DNA from: CAZNQW01 sp964575225
GTDB taxonomy: Bacteria; Chloroflexota; Anaerolineae; JAAYZQ01
Reading direction: 5' to 3'
Assembly: GCA_964575225.1 (NCBI GenBank)
Contig: CAZNQW010000126.1
Span: forward strand, 1-10,888
Length of the DNA stretch: 10,888 nt
The notes below the pieces were generated by a model. That model was not told the DNA's origin. It searched no databases and saw only the letters and a list, made by a program, of their open reading frames with translations. Shown here piece by piece: positions 1 to 6,044 of this stretch. How positions within the stretch are numbered: the first letter of the stretch is position 1; the number at the start of each line of letters is the position of its first letter. The position numbers were made by a program, and so were the translations under genes.

Positions 1-652
1 CTTTGACTTGTTCCTTCAGCTTCCAAAGGGCTTCCAGGCTGTCCCAGTTGCGGTCTTTGATGGAGATCAGGATCCGGCCGACCAGGGCGGGGTCTACCTC
101 GCCGATGACTTCACCGACGGCAGCCTGGAGGTCCATGGAGGATTGGAATTGGGCCAGGTTCAGGATCCAATGCAGCCGGAAATGGCGCTCCTGGATGTCA
201 ATGGCTTCTTCCAAAAAGACCATCAGGTCCTGTAGAGAAGCTTCTTCGGTGGGGAAGGTGTCCAGATACTCGAAATTGCGTTTGATCTCGGGGAGATAGC
301 GCTCGTTCCACCAATCCAGGAACTTGGCCGCGTAGGTGGGCATGATCCAGCCGTAATAGGGACCGACCATTGCTGCCGACTCGGCTTCGCGGGGAACGAT
401 GGCGCTGTACAAATAGCCGTTGACGCGCTTGCCAATCCAGGCCTTGCCCAGAGGAAAGCCAAACCGCCGATACATGTAATCAAGGGTGGGTCCCCACCAG
501 CCATTCAGGCTCCAATACATGGGCGAGATAGGCCGTGGGCAGTGGTTGTCATCGACAAACCAGAAGAGTCCTTTTTCCTCCTCTGACTCCCACTCGATAG
601 GGAACGACTCGTCGCCGAAAAACGTGCCAAGGATCTCGTTCGAATCAGCCAT
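1..652 (-). CDS. PEP-utilising-enzyme-like protein, N-terminal part (3' end outside window)
   Basis: The reading frame opens at the ATG at 652-650 behind a good ribosome site (AAGGAGG) and stays open for 217 codons to the window edge, so the C-terminus is missing. The protein is acidic and rich in Trp/Tyr. It begins with a region of the type FPIEWESEEEK, then DDNHCPRPISPMYW (residues 34-47) and a helical stretch ending GRILISIKDRNWDSLEALWKL (about 192-212). From memory, these resemble the N-terminal/linker region of large proteins annotated as PEP-utilising enzymes (PEP synthase, rifampin phosphotransferase and phenylphosphate synthase relatives), which transfer phosphate through a swivelling His domain. 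Neither the catalytic His nor an ATP-grasp domain lies in the visible part, so activity cannot be judged. It is the only gene downstream of the promoter and operator at 792-845. If it phosphorylates a hydroxylated pathway intermediate, that would fit the neighbourhood; this is inference. Confidence 0.6.
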   Translation of the reverse strand, partial: MADSNEILGTFFGDESFPIEWESEEEKGLFWFVDDNHCPRPISPMYWSLNGWWGPTLDYMYRRFGFPLGKAWIGKRVNGYLYSAIVPREAESAAMVGPYYGWIMPTYAAKFLDWWNERYLPEIKRNFEYLDTFPTEEASLQDLMVFLEEAIDIQERHFRLHWILNLAQFQSSMDLQAAVGEVIGEVDPALVGRILISIKDRNWDSLEALWKLKEQVK

Positions 653-810
653 CGAAAAAACCTCCTTCGGTTTCTTGGGTTGGGCACCCGATCAGAGAAT
701 GTCAGCTTGGAACGGACACGCGGTCTCGTAAGGGGATAGGGCGCCTCCTTTCTCGACGGTTGGGTCGCTGGTCGCAAGTTGTGTCCGATTTTCGATTTTC
801 GAGAATCGAT
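653..810 (-). other. About 158-nt untranslated leader of the PEP-utilising-like gene
   Basis: Transcription from the promoter at 817-845 should begin near 810, leaving about 158 nt before the ATG at 652. The leader contains a second purine-rich AAAGGAGG near 747-754 that is not followed by a plausible start codon within normal spacing. I recognise no riboswitch class and no intrinsic terminator in it. Confidence 0.35.
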
Positions 811-845
811 AACAGGAGTATACCACACGGAAGGCGATCTGTCAA
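792..845 (-). promoter_or_regulatory. Promoter with overlapping operator for the PEP-utilising-like gene
   Basis: Read on the minus strand, TTGACA (845-840) is followed after 17 bp by TATACT (822-817), a near-consensus sigma-70 promoter. Seven bases further comes TCGATTCTCGAAAATCGA (809-792), an 18-bp inverted repeat with a single mismatched pair. It carries the TCGATNNTCG core also found at three other promoters in this window. The element would cover about +1 to +19, as expected for a repressor site. The GntR/FCD protein encoded at 931-1617 is the likely binder (inference). Confidence 0.75.
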
Positions 846-930
846 GAAGTAAAAATCGGTGGAGGCACGGCAAAAGTGGGCTACGCGCGCCCGAGCACCC
901 CGATCTACGTCCGCTCGTGACCAGTCTGGC

Positions 931-1617
931 CTAGTCACCGTTCAACAGATCGTCGGGCGGGGTGCCCATTTCCTCGATGTGGCGCTGCATCGCTTTCATG
1001 GCTTTGCTTGGATTGCGCGATTGAATCGCTTCCAGCAGTTCCTGGTGGCGCGCTGCCAGGTAGGCTGGTTCGTAGCGGGCTTTGCGATACGTTACGATGC
1101 TCCAGGTGCCGAATTGGAGGGTTTTCCACAATTGATATAGAGTCTTGTTGCGAGACACGCGGATGATGGCCTCGTGGAACGAGTTGTCCAGCCGCACAAT
1201 CCTGTCGATGTCGTCTTGGCGGGCGGCTTCCATCATCTCATCCAGAATGCACTGAAGTTCGGCAGCGTCTTCCTCAGTCATGCGTGAAGTTGCCAGTCGG
1301 GCTCCCAGCGATTCCAAGGCGGCGCGAACCGTATAAGTCTCCCATAGCTCTTCGGGTGTAAACGATCGGACCGAGGTTCCTTTGTAGGGCTCGTTCTCTA
1401 GAAATCCGAGCAGGATCAGATCGCGGATGGCTTCGCGCACCGGCGCCTGACTCACACCCAGCCGACGGGCCATCGAGCTCTCAATGATCCGATCTCCTGG
1501 TTTGAGATCGCCATTGAGGACGGCTTCGATGATGTACTCCTTAACGCGGTCGCTGAGGACCACGCGAGGGATGCGCTGATCGGAAATGTCGTCGGCAAGC
1601 AGGCGGCTGGGATGCAT
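931..1617 (-). CDS. GntR-family transcriptional regulator, FadR/FCD subfamily
   Basis: This 228-residue protein has the normal length for the subfamily. Residues 20-85 form the winged helix-turn-helix, with the typical pattern LKPGDRI, ARRLGVSQAPVREAI and LGFLENEPYKG. The rest is an all-helical FCD ligand-binding domain with the usual metal/ligand residues: Asp144 and His148 in DNSFHEAI, His191 in ARHQELLEAI, and His213 in MQRHIEEM. FCD regulators normally respond to small organic acids or sugar acids and often repress nearby catabolic genes, leaving DNA on binding their effector. Its own promoter (1718-1745) carries a copy of the TCGATNNTCG element found at three neighbouring promoters, which argues for autoregulation and local control. 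The effector is unknown; a pathway substrate or early product is the natural guess. Confidence 0.93.
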   Translation of the reverse strand: MHPSRLLADDISDQRIPRVVLSDRVKEYIIEAVLNGDLKPGDRIIESSMARRLGVSQAPVREAIRDLILLGFLENEPYKGTSVRSFTPEELWETYTVRAALESLGARLATSRMTEEDAAELQCILDEMMEAARQDDIDRIVRLDNSFHEAIIRVSRNKTLYQLWKTLQFGTWSIVTYRKARYEPAYLAARHQELLEAIQSRNPSKAMKAMQRHIEEMGTPPDDLLNGD

Positions 1618-1697
1618 AGAACTCTCCGTAGATCAGCGAGGTCACCATTTGAACCGGCGGAATCTGCCGAGACGGACCTCAAGGCACACGTGACAAA

Positions 1698-1745
1698 CGA
1701 TTATCGATATTGCAATCATTCTACCATGTTTTTGCCCCTTGTCAA
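1698..1745 (-). promoter_or_regulatory. Promoter and operator of the GntR/FCD regulator gene
   Basis: On the minus strand, TTGACA (1745-1740) and TAGAAT (1723-1718) are 16 bp apart. Ten bases after the -10 box lies TCGATAATCG (1707-1698), identical over these ten bases to the sites at 1860 and 4466. The second half-site is poor here, so binding may be weaker than at the 18-bp palindrome at 4466-4483. Position just after the start point suggests autorepression. The expected leader is about 94 nt. Confidence 0.72.
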
Positions 1746-1817
1746 ATGGGCGTTTTCCCTGGTAGCAGGGCAGTCTCACTCCAAACATCGCCTGTTCTCT
1801 TTGGGCCAATCGCCGAT

Positions 1818-1872
1818 TTGACAGGAACAGAAAATGGGGTACAATGGTGTCAAACTTAATCGATAATCGATT
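1818..1872 (+). promoter_or_regulatory. Promoter and operator of the cupin-SDR unit
   Basis: TTGACA (1818-1823) and TACAAT (1840-1845) are 16 bp apart, close to sigma-70 consensus. The sequence AATCGATAATCGATT (1858-1872) follows 12 bp after the -10 box and consists of two ATCGAT blocks around a central A. It contains the shared core TCGATAATCG at 1860-1869. The start point should be near 1852, so the element covers roughly +7 to +21 and would block initiation or escape when occupied. The start codon of the cupin follows at 1912. With the minus-strand promoter at 1718-1745 it makes a divergent control region of about 290 bp. Confidence 0.78.
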
Positions 1873-1911
1873 CAAAGAAGAACAAGATTCGATGTCAGAG
1901 AGGAGTGAACG

Positions 1912-2292
1912 ATGAAGTACATCCGCGAGCAAGACGTCGAAGGGGATCGCATCGGACCGCCGCATCAGCGGGTCATCCGTCACCTGATCACCCCTGAAAA
2001 CATGGGCAGCAAGTTCGTGTGGCTTGGCACCAGTTCGGTCGATCCGGGCTTTACGAGCAACGCCCATTTCCATGAGGACCAGGAAGAGGTCTTTTACTGC
2101 GCAGCAGGAAAAGGGCGGATTCGCGTGGACGATGAGGAGATTGTATTTGAGGTGGGAACGGCGGTTTACGTCCCGCCCAAGGCCGTCCACCAGTTGATCA
2201 ACGATGGCACCGAAGTTCTGAAGGCGGTGTCGGCGGTGGCGCCGCCCTTTGAGCAGGCCAAGTATCGCCGAGATCACAATTTGTCAGACTAG
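1912..2292 (+). CDS. Small single-domain cupin protein
   Basis: A 126-residue protein starting with ATG behind GAGAGGAG. It carries both cupin motifs. Motif 1 is residues 46-66, with metal ligands His52, His54 and Glu59 (GFTSNAHFHEDQEEVFY). Motif 2 is residues 82-97, with GTAVYVPPKAVHQLIN and the fourth ligand His93. The fold is therefore a single metal-binding beta-barrel of the usual small size. Such proteins may be isomerases, dioxygenases, decarboxylases or mere ligand-binding proteins, and nothing visible separates these. It is the first gene of an operator-controlled unit with the SDR downstream, so a role in handling a pathway intermediate is reasonable. Specific function is unknown. 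Confidence 0.9.
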   Translation: MKYIREQDVEGDRIGPPHQRVIRHLITPENMGSKFVWLGTSSVDPGFTSNAHFHEDQEEVFYCAAGKGRIRVDDEEIVFEVGTAVYVPPKAVHQLINDGTEVLKAVSAVAPPFEQAKYRRDHNLSD

Positions 2293-2297
2293 ATCGC

Positions 2298-2335
2298 AAG
2301 GCTCCAGCCCGCAAGTTCGCCGGGGGTGGAGCCTT
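2298..2335 (+). terminator. Strong hairpin between cupin and SDR genes (partial terminator or mRNA stabiliser)
   Basis: AAGGCTCCA (2298-2306) and TGGAGCCTT (2327-2335) form a perfect 9-bp stem that can be extended inward by CCC pairing with GGG after one mismatch. It begins 5 bp after the cupin stop codon. The sequence after it is CTGTCTGG, not a run of T, so it is a weak intrinsic terminator at best. As no promoter is visible between it and the SDR start at 2359, it more likely attenuates or protects the transcript. Confidence 0.55.
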
Positions 2336-2358
2336 CTGTCTGGTAGGGGGTGGGGAGA

Positions 2359-3105
2359 ATGCGGTTACAAGGTCGAGTGGCCCTCGTGACAGGCGCAGGC
2401 CGAGGCATCGGTCTGGCCATTGCCCAGGCCTTTGCTCGGGAGGGGGCGCGCGTCGCGCTGTGTGACGTAAAGGCTGCGTTCCTGGAGGATGCGCTGAGTG
2501 CGATCAAGGAGCTGGGCGGCGAGGCGTTGGCCTTTGAGATGGATGTGACCGTCCGAGTGCAGATCGACAATGTCGTCCGGCAGGTGGTAGAGAAATGGGG
2601 CCGGTTGGACATTTTGGTGAACAATGCCGGGATCTATGAGGTGCTGCCCGTTGAAGAGATCACCGAGGCTCAGTGGGATCGGCTGTTGGCGGTGAACCTC
2701 AAGGGCGCGCTGTTGTGTTGCCAGGCGGTGATCCCGGTCATGAAGCGCCAGGGATCGGGCCGGATCATCAACATGGCCTCTTCGGCCGGCAAATCGGGGG
2801 GACTCTTGGCGGGTGCCCACTATGCTGTGTCCAAGGCCGGGCTCATGTGTCTGGCCAAACAGTTGGCGCGGGAATTGGGCCCGTATGGCATCACGGCCAA
2901 CGCGGTGGCGCCAGGCCGCATCGACACGCCCATGATCCATACCGTGTCCGATGAGGAGAACGATGCCTTTTGCGAGAGAACACCCTTGGGACGCCTTGGC
3001 ACAGCCGAGGATGTGGCCAATGCGGTGTTGTTCCTGGCATCCGACGAGGCGAGCTTTATCACCGGTGAGGTGATGGACGTTAACGGCGGCCTGTTGATCG
3101 ACTGA
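2359..3105 (+). CDS. Short-chain dehydrogenase/reductase (classical SDR)
   Basis: I chose the ATG at 2359 (248 residues, standard classical length), with AGGGGG about eight bases upstream; a GTG at 2350 would add only three residues. The Rossmann motif TGAGRGIG is at residues 11-18. Asp36 ends the second beta-strand (VALCDVK), which usually means NAD(H) rather than NADP(H). NNAG is at 88-91, and the catalytic residues are Asn113, Ser141/142, Tyr155 and Lys159 (YAVSK). The C-terminal part (NAVAPGRIDTPM, LFLASDEASFITGE, VNGGLLID) is typical of FabG-like polyol, sugar or cyclic-alcohol dehydrogenases; the exact substrate cannot be told. It follows the cupin by 66 bp, sharing its operator-controlled promoter, and meets the zinc dehydrogenase gene tail to tail 8 bp later. 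Confidence 0.92.
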   Translation: MRLQGRVALVTGAGRGIGLAIAQAFAREGARVALCDVKAAFLEDALSAIKELGGEALAFEMDVTVRVQIDNVVRQVVEKWGRLDILVNNAGIYEVLPVEEITEAQWDRLLAVNLKGALLCCQAVIPVMKRQGSGRIINMASSAGKSGGLLAGAHYAVSKAGLMCLAKQLARELGPYGITANAVAPGRIDTPMIHTVSDEENDAFCERTPLGRLGTAEDVANAVLFLASDEASFITGEVMDVNGGLLID

Positions 3106-3113
3106 GGGCGCGC

Positions 3114-4151
3114 CTAATCCACCGGAGTCAGGGCGATTTTGAGGCCTTCCCGGCTCTCAAAGAGGCGAAAGGCCTCGCGCCATTCGGTGATGGGCAGGAC
3201 GTGGCTGATTAACGTTTGGGGGTTCACCTTGCCCTGTTCCATGAGGGCGAGGGCCTTGTGCCAGGAGGTCCAGCGCTGTCCCAGCGAACCCGTGACGAGC
3301 AGCTCTTTGTAGGCGATGCGGTCAAAGCGCAGCTCAAAAGGACCGGAAAAGAGGCCGATCTGGGTGTATCGACCGCCGCGGCGGGTGAGGTCCAGACCCA
3401 GCCGGGCGGCGGGAGGGGCGCCCGCACACTCGAGGAAGACATCGGCGCCCTGATTGGCCGTCAGTCCGTGTACCAGTTTTAAGATGTCTTGGGCGCCCAA
3501 ATCTACGGTCTGATCGGCGCCCAACTGGCGGGCCAATGCCAGGCGCTGAGCGTCTTGGGCGGTGCCGCACATGATGGCATAGCCTCCGGCTGCTTTGACC
3601 AACTGGAGGCATAGCAGGCCGATGGGCCCTGGGCCGGTGATAACTACCAGGTCGCCCGCCGAAATGGTGGTTAGCTCCAACACGGCATGGACGCAGCAGG
3701 CCAGCGGCTCTGTGAGCGCGCCCGCCTCAAAGCCCACGTTGGCGGGCAACGGGTGAACTTGGTGTTGGTTGACCACACAGTAACGGGCAAAGCAGCCGTC
3801 GAAGGCATAGCCGAGGACGTCGCGGTCGGCGCACATGTTATAGTGGCCCATGCGGCATTGGAGGCAGACCCCACAGGATCGGGCGGTCGTTTCGCAGGTC
3901 ACCCGGTCGCCGACAGACAGGCCCTCGACGCCGCTGCCCAGCTCGGTGATCACGCCCGAGAATTCGTGGCCCATGATGACCGGGGGTTTGATGGCAATGG
4001 CAATTTCGTCATGGTAGATGTGAAGATCGGAGCCACACACGCCGGCCATTTTGACTTCGACCTTGACCTGACCTGGGCCCGGACGGGGTTCGTCCACCTG
4101 GCGGATTTCGACGTTGCCTGCCCCACGCGCATATTTGACGATGGCTTGCAT
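3114..4151 (-). CDS. Zinc-dependent medium-chain alcohol/polyol dehydrogenase
   Basis: The start at 4151 is supported by AAGGAGG six bases upstream and by homology-like N-terminus MQAIVKYARGAGNVEIR; the frame is open further upstream but without support. The protein has 345 residues, normal for the family. Catalytic zinc ligands are Cys39 (GVCGSD), His62-Glu63 (GHEFSG) and probably Glu148 (TEPLACC). The structural zinc is held by Cys93, Cys96, Cys99 and Cys107. The nucleotide-binding turn GPGPIG is at 173-178. The pattern resembles sorbitol/L-threonine/butanediol-type dehydrogenases, which oxidise secondary alcohols with NAD(P). It has its own strong promoter (4185-4213) without the TCGATNNTCG operator, so it may be expressed independently of the neighbouring units. 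A related gene begins at 10663. Confidence 0.93.
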   Translation of the reverse strand: MQAIVKYARGAGNVEIRQVDEPRPGPGQVKVEVKMAGVCGSDLHIYHDEIAIAIKPPVIMGHEFSGVITELGSGVEGLSVGDRVTCETTARSCGVCLQCRMGHYNMCADRDVLGYAFDGCFARYCVVNQHQVHPLPANVGFEAGALTEPLACCVHAVLELTTISAGDLVVITGPGPIGLLCLQLVKAAGGYAIMCGTAQDAQRLALARQLGADQTVDLGAQDILKLVHGLTANQGADVFLECAGAPPAARLGLDLTRRGGRYTQIGLFSGPFELRFDRIAYKELLVTGSLGQRWTSWHKALALMEQGKVNPQTLISHVLPITEWREAFRLFESREGLKIALTPVD

Positions 4152-4184
4152 GGATAGCCTCCTTGACTGGAACGGTGTGGGGTC

Positions 4185-4213
4185 ATTGTACGTCACTATG
4201 AGCGGGCTGTCAA
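4185..4213 (-). promoter_or_regulatory. Promoter of the zinc dehydrogenase gene (no shared operator)
   Basis: On the minus strand, TTGACA (4213-4208) is followed after 17 bp by TACAAT (4190-4185). The start point would be near 4178, giving a leader of about 27 nt to the ATG at 4151. Unlike the other four-of-five promoters in this window, no TCGAT element lies in or after it. Confidence 0.7.
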
Positions 4214-4419
4214 TCCGAGCACCGTGGCTTTTTGGAGTACACGTCTGGTTCGCTAGGACGCTTGTTTGTGCAGAAATCGCGCGGCTGAAAACTGACGCGC
4301 TCCAAAGTTTGTTTTTTCCCTTCGGGCACCATCGCATTGATACTGCAAATGCGTTTGTCCTGGGGACCGGGGTAGGGTTGCGGCAAAGGCTGGGCGCGCT
4401 GGATGGCTGCTTGGAGAAT

Positions 4420-4483
4420 TTGACAGCCGGGGTAGCCTGTGGTAGAATTTTGGTGGTTCGGTGAATCGATAATCGGTTATCGA
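4420..4483 (+). promoter_or_regulatory. Promoter and operator of the molybdenum hydroxylase operon
   Basis: TTGACA (4420-4425) and TAGAAT (4443-4448) are 17 bp apart. Downstream lies TCGATAATCGGTTATCGA (4466-4483): the halves TCGATAA and TTATCGA form a perfect 7-bp inverted repeat around TCGG. This is the most symmetrical of the four shared sites. With a start point near 4455 it covers about +12 to +29, where a bound repressor could block initiation or act as a roadblock. The first long gene starts at 4696, so the transcript has a leader of about 240 nt. Confidence 0.78.
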
Positions 4484-4695
4484 ATAGCCGAGACGTCGAG
4501 AGCCTTCTACACGCAGTACGTTCGAACCCCCAGCTTTTGTGTATGCCCAGTAGGGCGGTCTTGATTGGGATTTTTTTGCGATAGGGAGTGGCCCCAATGG
4601 CAGGGGCAGAGAGGAGGGCAGTAGCATAAGACTTTGACAGGCAGGCTTTCGTTTGCGTTCAAATAGGCATTTGACGAGAAATGGAGGGTTACCTC
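4484..4695 (+). other. Long leader of the molybdenum hydroxylase operon
   Basis: This stretch separates the operator from the FAD-subunit start and, with 4152-4483, makes up the 544-bp gap between the divergent genes. It holds a GCCC-AGTA-GGGC mini-hairpin (about 4545-4556), a T7 run (about 4571-4577) that follows only a weak CCCA/TGGG stem, and a 10-codon reading frame at 4597-4629. A TTGACA at 4634-4639 has no good -10 partner. I recognise no known riboswitch by eye; the molybdenum-cofactor riboswitch is the obvious class to test. Confidence 0.4.
4597..4629 (+). CDS. Possible 10-residue leader peptide
   Basis: ATG at 4597 opens a frame encoding MAGAERRAVA and stops at TAA (4627-4629), 66 bp before the FAD-subunit start. 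A purine-rich AGGGAGTGG lies just upstream. The ATG sits in the loop of a small GCCCC/GGGGC hairpin (4591-4595 with 4603-4607). It may be a genuine upstream reading frame in the long leader or a chance short frame; no amino acid run of the kind seen in classical attenuator peptides is present. Confidence 0.2.
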   Translation: MAGAERRAVA

Positions 4696-5541
4696 ATGAG
4701 AGAAGTCAGTTACTATGCGCCGGCGAATGTCGGCGAAGCGGTAAAGCTACTGGCCGAGTTGGGTGGTAAGGCAGCAGTCCTCGCCGGTGGCACGGACCTG
4801 GTCCCGGAACTAAACTACTACGATACGAATCCGGGTGCGTTGCTCTACATCGGTAATTTGGGTCTGAGCTATGTCAAGGAAGAGGGCGGAAAGCTGCTGA
4901 TTGGCGCCGGAACGACCATTGCCCAATTGCTCGCCAACGATCTGGTGGCCAAAAAGATGGGCGTGGTGGCACAGGCTGCGGCGACCCATGGCAGTCCTGC
5001 CATCCGAACGGCGGCGACCATTGGCGGCAATATCTGCCAGGCCTCGCCAGCAGGCGATGCGATCCTGCCCCTCATGGTCTCCGACGCCGAGCTGGTTCTT
5101 GCCAGCGCCAAGGGCGAGCGGGTTGTGGCCATCAAGGACTTTTTCACCGGACCTGGCGAATCGGTTCGAAAACCGGATGAATTGCTCATCGAGATCCGTG
5201 TTCCCTCGCTGCCGGGCAAGGCCGCCTTTGCCAAGCTAGGGCGCCGCAAGGCTCAGGTCCTTGCCATCGTGTCTGCGGCCGCCAGGCTTGAGGTGGTGGA
5301 TGGCGTGTGCAAGAGTGCCCGTATCGGCATAGGGTCCATGGCGCCGACGCCCGTCCGCTGCCCCAAGGCCGAAGCATTGATCGTGGGCAAAGCGGTGAAC
5401 GAAGCCTTGATCGCCGAATGCGCCGCCCAGGCGGTTGCCGAGTGCTCGCCGATTGATGATGGGCGGGCTACGGCTTGGTACCGCAAAGAGGCGGGAACTG
5501 CACTGGTCGCTCGGGTTTTGGCCCGGGCTGCCGGTGTATAG
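4696..5541 (+). CDS. Molybdenum hydroxylase FAD-binding subunit (CoxM/NdhF type)
   Basis: The ATG at 4696 is preferred over the one at 4681 because GGAGG (4683-4687) then sits about eight bases upstream. This gives 281 residues, the usual size. The subunit passes electrons from the 2Fe-2S centres to FAD and on to NAD or another acceptor. Both FAD-binding signatures are present: AGGTD at 30-34 (the AGGxxL/T type) and TIGGN at 108-112. A C-terminal CO-dehydrogenase flavoprotein domain follows (from about residue 175, AFAKLGRRKAQVLAIVSAA, with ARIGIGSMAPTPVRC). No 4Fe-4S insertion of the 4-hydroxybenzoyl-CoA reductase type is seen. It heads the operon: the 2Fe-2S subunit follows after 24 bp. Gene order FAD, FeS, Mo-large, Mo-medium equals that of nicotinate dehydrogenase of Eubacterium barkeri. 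Confidence 0.93.
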   Translation: MREVSYYAPANVGEAVKLLAELGGKAAVLAGGTDLVPELNYYDTNPGALLYIGNLGLSYVKEEGGKLLIGAGTTIAQLLANDLVAKKMGVVAQAAATHGSPAIRTAATIGGNICQASPAGDAILPLMVSDAELVLASAKGERVVAIKDFFTGPGESVRKPDELLIEIRVPSLPGKAAFAKLGRRKAQVLAIVSAAARLEVVDGVCKSARIGIGSMAPTPVRCPKAEALIVGKAVNEALIAECAAQAVAECSPIDDGRATAWYRKEAGTALVARVLARAAGV

Positions 5542-5565
5542 AGGGAGCAAGGAGGCGAATCAACG

Positions 5566-6039
5566 ATGAAACATATACTTTCGTTTACCCTGAATGGCGT
5601 TCCGACCGATGTGCTGGTCACGCCGACCGAGACTCTGCTTGACGTCTTGCGCGAAAAGCTGGGTGTGACCAGCCCCAAGCGCGGCTGCGACGATGGCGAT
5701 TGCGGTGCCTGCACGGTCCTGCTGAATGGCGAGCCTGTTCGGTCCTGCCTGACCGTTGCTTTGACGGTCGCGGGCAAAGAGGTCTTGACCACCGAGGGTC
5801 TGACTCCTGGGGCGGAACTGCATCCCCTTCAAAAGGCGTTTCACGAGCACGGCGCTGTCCAGTGCGGGTTCTGCACCCCTGGGATGCTGATGAGTGCCAA
5901 GGCTCTGCTGGACCACAACCCGAACCCGAACCGCATGGAGATCCGGGAATATATGTCCGGCAACCTGTGTCGCTGCGGGAGCTACGAAGAAGTGATCGAA
6001 GCTATCCAGGCAGTGGCCGCTGGCGAGTATAAGGAGTAG
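5566..6039 (+). CDS. Molybdenum hydroxylase [2Fe-2S] subunit (CoxS/NdhS type)
   Basis: A 157-residue protein behind AAGGAGG, with all eight cluster cysteines in the canonical spacing. The N-terminal plant-ferredoxin-type cluster uses Cys41, Cys46, Cys49 and Cys61. The C-terminal helical domain cluster uses Cys100, Cys103, Cys135 and Cys137 (QCGFCTPGM and NLCRCGSY). Such subunits wire electrons from molybdopterin to FAD. No Tat or Sec signal is present, so the enzyme should be cytoplasmic. It is separated by only 5 bp from the next gene, and its stop codon lies within the ribosome site of that gene (AAGGAG overlapping TAG), a sign of translational coupling and fixed stoichiometry. Confidence 0.97.
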   Translation: MKHILSFTLNGVPTDVLVTPTETLLDVLREKLGVTSPKRGCDDGDCGACTVLLNGEPVRSCLTVALTVAGKEVLTTEGLTPGAELHPLQKAFHEHGAVQCGFCTPGMLMSAKALLDHNPNPNRMEIREYMSGNLCRCGSYEEVIEAIQAVAAGEYKE

Positions 6040-6044
6040 GAACC

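Noticed and set aside
1642..2277. A 211-codon minus-strand open frame opposite the cupin and its control region
   Set aside because: It would cover two promoters, two operators and the cupin gene, and has no recognisable domain.
4152..4337. N-terminal extension of the zinc dehydrogenase to an upstream start
   Set aside because: It would pass through the promoter at 4185-4213, and the ATG at 4151 has an ideal ribosome site and family-like start.
4634..4664. A second promoter near the FAD-subunit gene (TTGACA at 4634-4639)
   Set aside because: No acceptable -10 box lies at 16-18 bp; only TCAAAT at 19 bp spacing, which is too poor to call.
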